Of a stretch of 64,000 bases of DNA, positions 60,597 through 64,000 are shown piece by piece. The notes under the pieces are model-generated. The model did no database searches, was not told where the DNA came from, and worked only from the letters and a program-made list of their open reading frames with translations. The position numbers were made by a program, and so were the translations under genes. The DNA is from Tubulanus polymorphus. Lineage: Eukaryota > Nemertea > Palaeonemertea > Tubulaniformes > Tubulanidae. The stretch's first letter is position 1. Each line of letters begins with the position of its first letter. The stretch is from assembly GCF_964204645.1 (NCBI RefSeq), contig NC_134032.1, forward strand, positions 6,443,175 through 6,507,174, given 5' to 3'.

Positions 60597-61742
60597 TTAT
60601 GAGCGAGAAAGGGCATCTGAAACCACATTACAGCGTCCTTTAATGTGTCTTATGTCTAAGTCATACGACTGCAATATCACACTCCAAGCCATGAGACGCT
60701 TATTCTTGTTCTGCATCTTGTACAAGAAAGTTAATGGATTGTGATCTGTAAATATAACTACTGGAAAGATTTTCATACTTGTATAAACATCAAAATGTTC
60801 CAAAGCTAAGATTATAGACAGACATTCTTTCTCAATTGTCGAGTAATTTTTCTGCGCAGCTACAAACTTCTTTGAAAAGAAACACAAAGGATGTTCCAAA
60901 CCGTCATCATCATCTTGAGCTAAAACTGCGCCAGCACCCGAATCACTGGCGTCAACAGTAAGCTTGAATTGTTTATCGAAATTTGGAGCTGCGAGAATAG
61001 GAGTTGACATCAACAAATGTTTTACCGATTGAAAAGATTTCTCACAAGTTTCACTCCAGTCAAATTTTGCATCCTTTTTCAGCAACTCGGTCAAAGGAAC
61101 AGTGACTTGTGCGAAATTTTTACAAAACTTTCTATAGTATCCCGCCATTCCTAAAAAACGCATGATGTCACGCTTGTTAGAAGGTGGTGAATACTCAATT
61201 ATAGCTTTGACTTTTGCATCTATGGGGCGTACTTGACCTTGTCCCACTATATGGCCTAGATATTTAACTGTGGCCTTACCAAATTCGCTTTTTTCTAAAT
61301 TAACAGTTAGATTAGCTTCGGTGAGATTATGAAACAGATCGTTTATTTGTTGTAGATGTTCTTCCCAAGTGTCGGAAAAAACAATGATATCATCCAAATA
61401 TACTACAACACATACTAGCCCGCGCACTACTTTGTTCATTAACCGCTGAAAGGTGGGGGCAGAATTCTTCATGCCAAAAGGCATTACACGATATTGAAAT
61501 AATCCGTCAGGGGTCACAAAAGCGCTTATTTCTTTAGCTCTTTCAGAAAGAGGTACCTGCCAGTACCCTTTTGTTAGGTCGAATTTACTGACATATTTGG
61601 CTCGGCCAATGCGATCAATAAGATCGTCGACTCGTGGCATTGGGTAACTATCAGACTTAGTCACAGCATTGACTTTTCTAAAGTCAGTTACAAAACGCCA
61701 CTTACTCCAGGTTTGGGTACTAGCAAGCAGGGAGAACTCCAC
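60597..61742 (-). CDS. Gypsy RT and RNase H (381 aa piece)
   Basis: RT: FVTDFRKVNAVTKSDSYPMP, VSKFDLTKGYWQVPL (first catalytic Asp), FQYRVMPFGMKNSAPTFQRL, VVYLDDIIVFS (catalytic pair) and VKYLGHIV. RNase H: LTVDASDSGAGAVLAQ, then FSKKF..AQKNYSTIEKECL and VVIFTDHNPL, ending SDALSRS at the stop. All catalytic residues are present. The first 20 or so residues are out of frame; the true RT reading comes from upstream (about 61930-61745) and changes frame near 61700 around the KPG..KW..VTD motif. It is followed by only about 160 bp before the LTR, leaving no room for an integrase downstream. Confidence 0.9.
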   Translation of the reverse strand: MEFSLLASTQTWSKWRFVTDFRKVNAVTKSDSYPMPRVDDLIDRIGRAKYVSKFDLTKGYWQVPLSERAKEISAFVTPDGLFQYRVMPFGMKNSAPTFQRLMNKVVRGLVCVVVYLDDIIVFSDTWEEHLQQINDLFHNLTEANLTVNLEKSEFGKATVKYLGHIVGQGQVRPIDAKVKAIIEYSPPSNKRDIMRFLGMAGYYRKFCKNFAQVTVPLTELLKKDAKFDWSETCEKSFQSVKHLLMSTPILAAPNFDKQFKLTVDASDSGAGAVLAQDDDDGLEHPLCFFSKKFVAAQKNYSTIEKECLSIILALEHFDVYTSMKIFPVVIFTDHNPLTFLYKMQNKNKRLMAWSVILQSYDLDIRHIKGRCNVVSDALSRS

Positions 61743-61936
61743 TCACTTTCACTAGGCTCAGCTACGGCCATTTTAATCATAGAAATAACCTCCTGTTTCA
61801 TAATTTCACCTTTTTGTGGGTTCACTCTATAATGATGCTGTTTGATAGGAGTAGCATCCCCAACATCGACATCATGAGATGCCCAAGATGTTAGACCAGG
61901 TTGATCTGTAAAAAGATGTTTATTGTCGTTAATAAG

Positions 61937-62539
61937 TTACAATAATTGATCTTTTTCTTTTGAACCCAAATGACAAACTTTTTCATCTATATTGTTTATT
62001 GCCTTGCTGTTATTGAAACCAGGTACAATAGGAACTAATTTAGAACTATCGAAATCAGATTCTAGATGCAATGGATCTTCAATATAATTTGAAATACATA
62101 TTACATTAGAATTATTTTCAGCAATTGAAATCATACCGACAGACTGTGGACGATCTATGTAACGTTTCAACATATTAACATGGCATAATTGAGTAGCTTT
62201 TCTACGGTCAGGCGTTGAAACAATATAATTCACATCGTTCACTTTTTCTTGCACTACATACGGACCATGAAATTTAGCTTTAAACGGATGACCTTTCAAT
62301 GGAAATAACACCAAAACTTTATCATCTTTTTTGAACTCTCTATTACGAGCTTTTTTGTCATACCAGGTTTTCATACGTCCCTGTGCTTGCTTTAGGTGCA
62401 TACGCGCACATTCCCATGCAGAATAAAACCGTTCTTTGAAATTGGAAATATATGTTAACAAATTAATTTCATCAGTTTTATCAAGCCATCTTTCTTTAAT
62501 TAGTTTTAATGGACCTCTAACCTGGTGACCAAATACCAA
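61937..62539 (-). CDS. Gypsy integrase C-terminal region (200 aa piece)
   Basis: It continues the integrase frame after the TAA at 62564-62566. VFGHQVRGPLKLIKERWL is the (F/L)GH..R.PL motif that closes the integrase core. Then come helical residues, KKDDKVLVLFPLKGHPFKAK, GPYVVQEKVNDVNYIV and LCHVNMLKRY, the GPY/F C-terminal module of Ty3/gypsy integrases. A linker without a known domain leads to a TAA at 61937-61939, after which the frame continues into the RT. Confidence 0.85.
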   Translation of the reverse strand: MVFGHQVRGPLKLIKERWLDKTDEINLLTYISNFKERFYSAWECARMHLKQAQGRMKTWYDKKARNREFKKDDKVLVLFPLKGHPFKAKFHGPYVVQEKVNDVNYIVSTPDRRKATQLCHVNMLKRYIDRPQSVGMISIAENNSNVICISNYIEDPLHLESDFDSSKLVPIVPGFNNSKAINNIDEKVCHLGSKEKDQLL

Positions 62540-62566
62540 CTCAAAAGGGCTAAATCCCAGGGATTC

Positions 62567-63997
62567 TTAAACTGCTTCTCTCATAGCAAAAAGTAGAAAT
62601 GGTACTGCCTCATCCCAATCTTTCTCATGTTGTGTACTATATGTTCGAAGCATTGTTTTGAGGGTCTGATGGAAACGTTCAAGAGCTCCCTGAGATTCAG
62701 GGTGGTAAGCGCTAGAAATATTTTGTTTAATTCCTAACTGATACATAACCTGTTGGAATATATTGGATACGAAGTTCGAACCTTGATCAGACTGCACCGA
62801 TGTCGGTAACCCAAACAGCGTAAAAAATTTAACCAATGCTTTGCAGATAAGTGGTGCAGTTATATTCCTTAACGGTATAGCTTCAGCGAAACGTGTTGCT
62901 TTACACATTATTGTCAACAAATACTGAAACCCTGATTTAGTTTTCGGTAATGGACCTACACAATCGCAAATAACCTCTGCAAACGGCTCCCCGAACGCTG
63001 GAATCGGAATAAGAGGTGCAGGGGGTATTATCTGGTTAGGCTTACCAGACTCCTGGCATGGTCGACAGGATGCACAAAAATTTTGAACATCACGCTTTAA
63101 ACCAGGCCAGAAAAAATGATTTAAGACTTTGTTGTAAGTCTTGGTGACTCCCAGATGACCAGCAAGCGAAGTTTCATGAGCTAAACTTAAAATATCATTC
63201 CGATATGGTGTTGGAACAACTATCTGATGATAAACTTTCCATTCATTACTTGCTGGAACATCTGGAGGTCGCCATTTACGCATCAACACTCCAGACTGAA
63301 AATAATATTCAGGAGTACCAGTTAATGATTCAATTGAATCGGAAGCAGAATTTAAAAATGTCTTGAACTCTGGTTCGACATTCTGCAAATCAATAAGGTT
63401 TGACCTTGATGATACATCTTTATTAGATGAAATGAAACCGGTAGACGTTTCGTCAAAAATTCGACCAAGAAACGAATCACTTAAATCTACCATTTCATTA
63501 GAAAACTCTTTGTTTTCTAAACAGGGCTTAGATCCCATTATCTTATCAGCACATCGCGACATAGCAGTAGTAGTTACACATGATGGGAAAATTCCAGGAT
63601 ATGTTTTCTCTAAACTTTCAGTATCTACATTAAGTAGAGGATCTGTAGTGACTAAAGGGTTAATGTGTACTCTACCACCAGCCAAGTCATTACCGAGGAG
63701 CATAGATACACCCAAAATAGGTAGTGACGACTGAACGCCCACAACTACAGAACCGCGAACTAAATCAGAATCCAGATAAACTCTGTGGAGTGGAACTTTG
63801 TTAATTTCCGAACCTACTCCTCTAATGAGAACATGTTCACCGATAAAAGTACTACCAGATAACGGTAAAAGACTCTCCAACATTAAAGTTTGAGAGGCAC
63901 CCGTATCGCGAAGTAATTTAATACTCACTGGTTCATCGGTACTTTCGAATGACAATAAAGCATCTACTATAAATGGATTATAACTCTTGCTATACAA
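62567..63997 (-). CDS. Gypsy protease and integrase (476 aa piece, open at the window edge)
   Basis: The protease has LRDTGASQTL at about residues 29-38 and ILGVSMLLGNDLAGG near residues 94-108. After a variable linker the integrase begins: zinc site with HETSLAGHLGVTKTYNKV (H..H) and CASCRPC, then the core with CDCVGPLPKT (first Asp), VQSDQGSNF (second Asp) and YHPESQGALERFHQTLK (Glu). All three core acidic residues are present. The frame extends to the window edge, so the start is not visible. It ends at an in-frame TAA (62564-62566) shortly after the core; the next piece continues in the same frame. Confidence 0.9.
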   Translation of the reverse strand: MYSKSYNPFIVDALLSFESTDEPVSIKLLRDTGASQTLMLESLLPLSGSTFIGEHVLIRGVGSEINKVPLHRVYLDSDLVRGSVVVGVQSSLPILGVSMLLGNDLAGGRVHINPLVTTDPLLNVDTESLEKTYPGIFPSCVTTTAMSRCADKIMGSKPCLENKEFSNEMVDLSDSFLGRIFDETSTGFISSNKDVSSRSNLIDLQNVEPEFKTFLNSASDSIESLTGTPEYYFQSGVLMRKWRPPDVPASNEWKVYHQIVVPTPYRNDILSLAHETSLAGHLGVTKTYNKVLNHFFWPGLKRDVQNFCASCRPCQESGKPNQIIPPAPLIPIPAFGEPFAEVICDCVGPLPKTKSGFQYLLTIMCKATRFAEAIPLRNITAPLICKALVKFFTLFGLPTSVQSDQGSNFVSNIFQQVMYQLGIKQNISSAYHPESQGALERFHQTLKTMLRTYSTQHEKDWDEAVPFLLFAMREAV

Positions 63998-64000
63998 TGG

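Larger units (their letters stand above)
60124..64000 (-). mobile_element. Ty3/gypsy element with protease-integrase-RT-RNase H order (Gmr1-like)
   Basis: From right to left on the minus strand: protease (about 63900), integrase zinc finger and core (about 63200-62570), integrase C terminus (62539-61937), RT and RNase H (about 61930-60597), then a purine-rich tract and the 3' LTR (60435-60124). Ty3/gypsy pols normally place integrase last; here integrase precedes RT, the order of Gmr1-like elements. Pol has in-frame TAA stops at 62564-62566 and 61937-61939 and a frame break near 61700. The gag and 5' LTR are beyond the window. Confidence 0.85.

Overview
This is eukaryotic, repeat-dense DNA. 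Genes have GT-AG introns and AATAAA signals, and every large mobile element belongs to a metazoan class: BEL/Pao, Ty3/gypsy, a UBN2-gag LTR element, CR1-group and other LINEs, a Polinton/Maverick-like remnant, a KDZ transposase, hAT-like and TTAA elements, and tRNA-derived SINEs. Together with a rhodopsin-like receptor, an NRF1-type DNA-binding protein and two small secreted cysteine-rich peptides, this points to an aquatic invertebrate animal. I cannot name the phylum; the Gmr1-type pol order at the right edge was first described in deuterostomes.

Layout. 0-2 kb: a LINE fragment split by a 413-bp hAT-like fold-back element, ending in a (GTTC)n tract. 3.0-9.1 kb: a complete, apparently young BEL/Pao element with identical LTRs, a 5-bp target duplication and one open 1810-residue polyprotein. 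9.3-14.2 kb: short repeats, two LINE fossils and a SINE. 14.65-15.1 kb: a two-exon knottin-like secreted peptide gene. 16.8-19.4 kb: a broken Polinton/Maverick-like remnant. 19.4-24.6 kb: no gene recognised. 24.6-25.6 kb: an intronless GPCR. 27.2-38.75 kb: a CR1-group LINE with an esterase ORF1, cut open by a 6.3-kb TA-flanked DNA element. 39.2-39.6 kb: two exons of an unrecognised gene. 40.5-42.3 kb: a TTAA-flanked element with about 510-bp inverted repeats. 42.3-45.4 kb: two palindromic MITE-like repeats flanking a gypsy fossil. 46.9-48.2 kb: a minisatellite framed by inverted short arrays. 50.5-52.2 kb: a three-exon secreted peptide gene with a hAT-like element in an intron. 54.4-59.5 kb: an NRF1-like gene and a KDZ transposase gene in convergent orientation. 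59.5-64 kb: an LTR-element gag cut off by a Ty3/gypsy element whose pol order is protease-integrase-RT-RNase H.

How it fits together. Most of the window is nested insertions: hAT in LINE, DNA element in CR1, hAT in an intron, gypsy in another element's gag, and that element next to the KDZ gene. Probable host genes are few: the GPCR, two secreted peptides and perhaps the 39-kb exons. The candidate for something new is the compact NRF1-like/KDZ pair, possibly two genes of one spliced mobile element. Exon models come from splice consensus and matching phases only; family names come from motif recognition, not searches.
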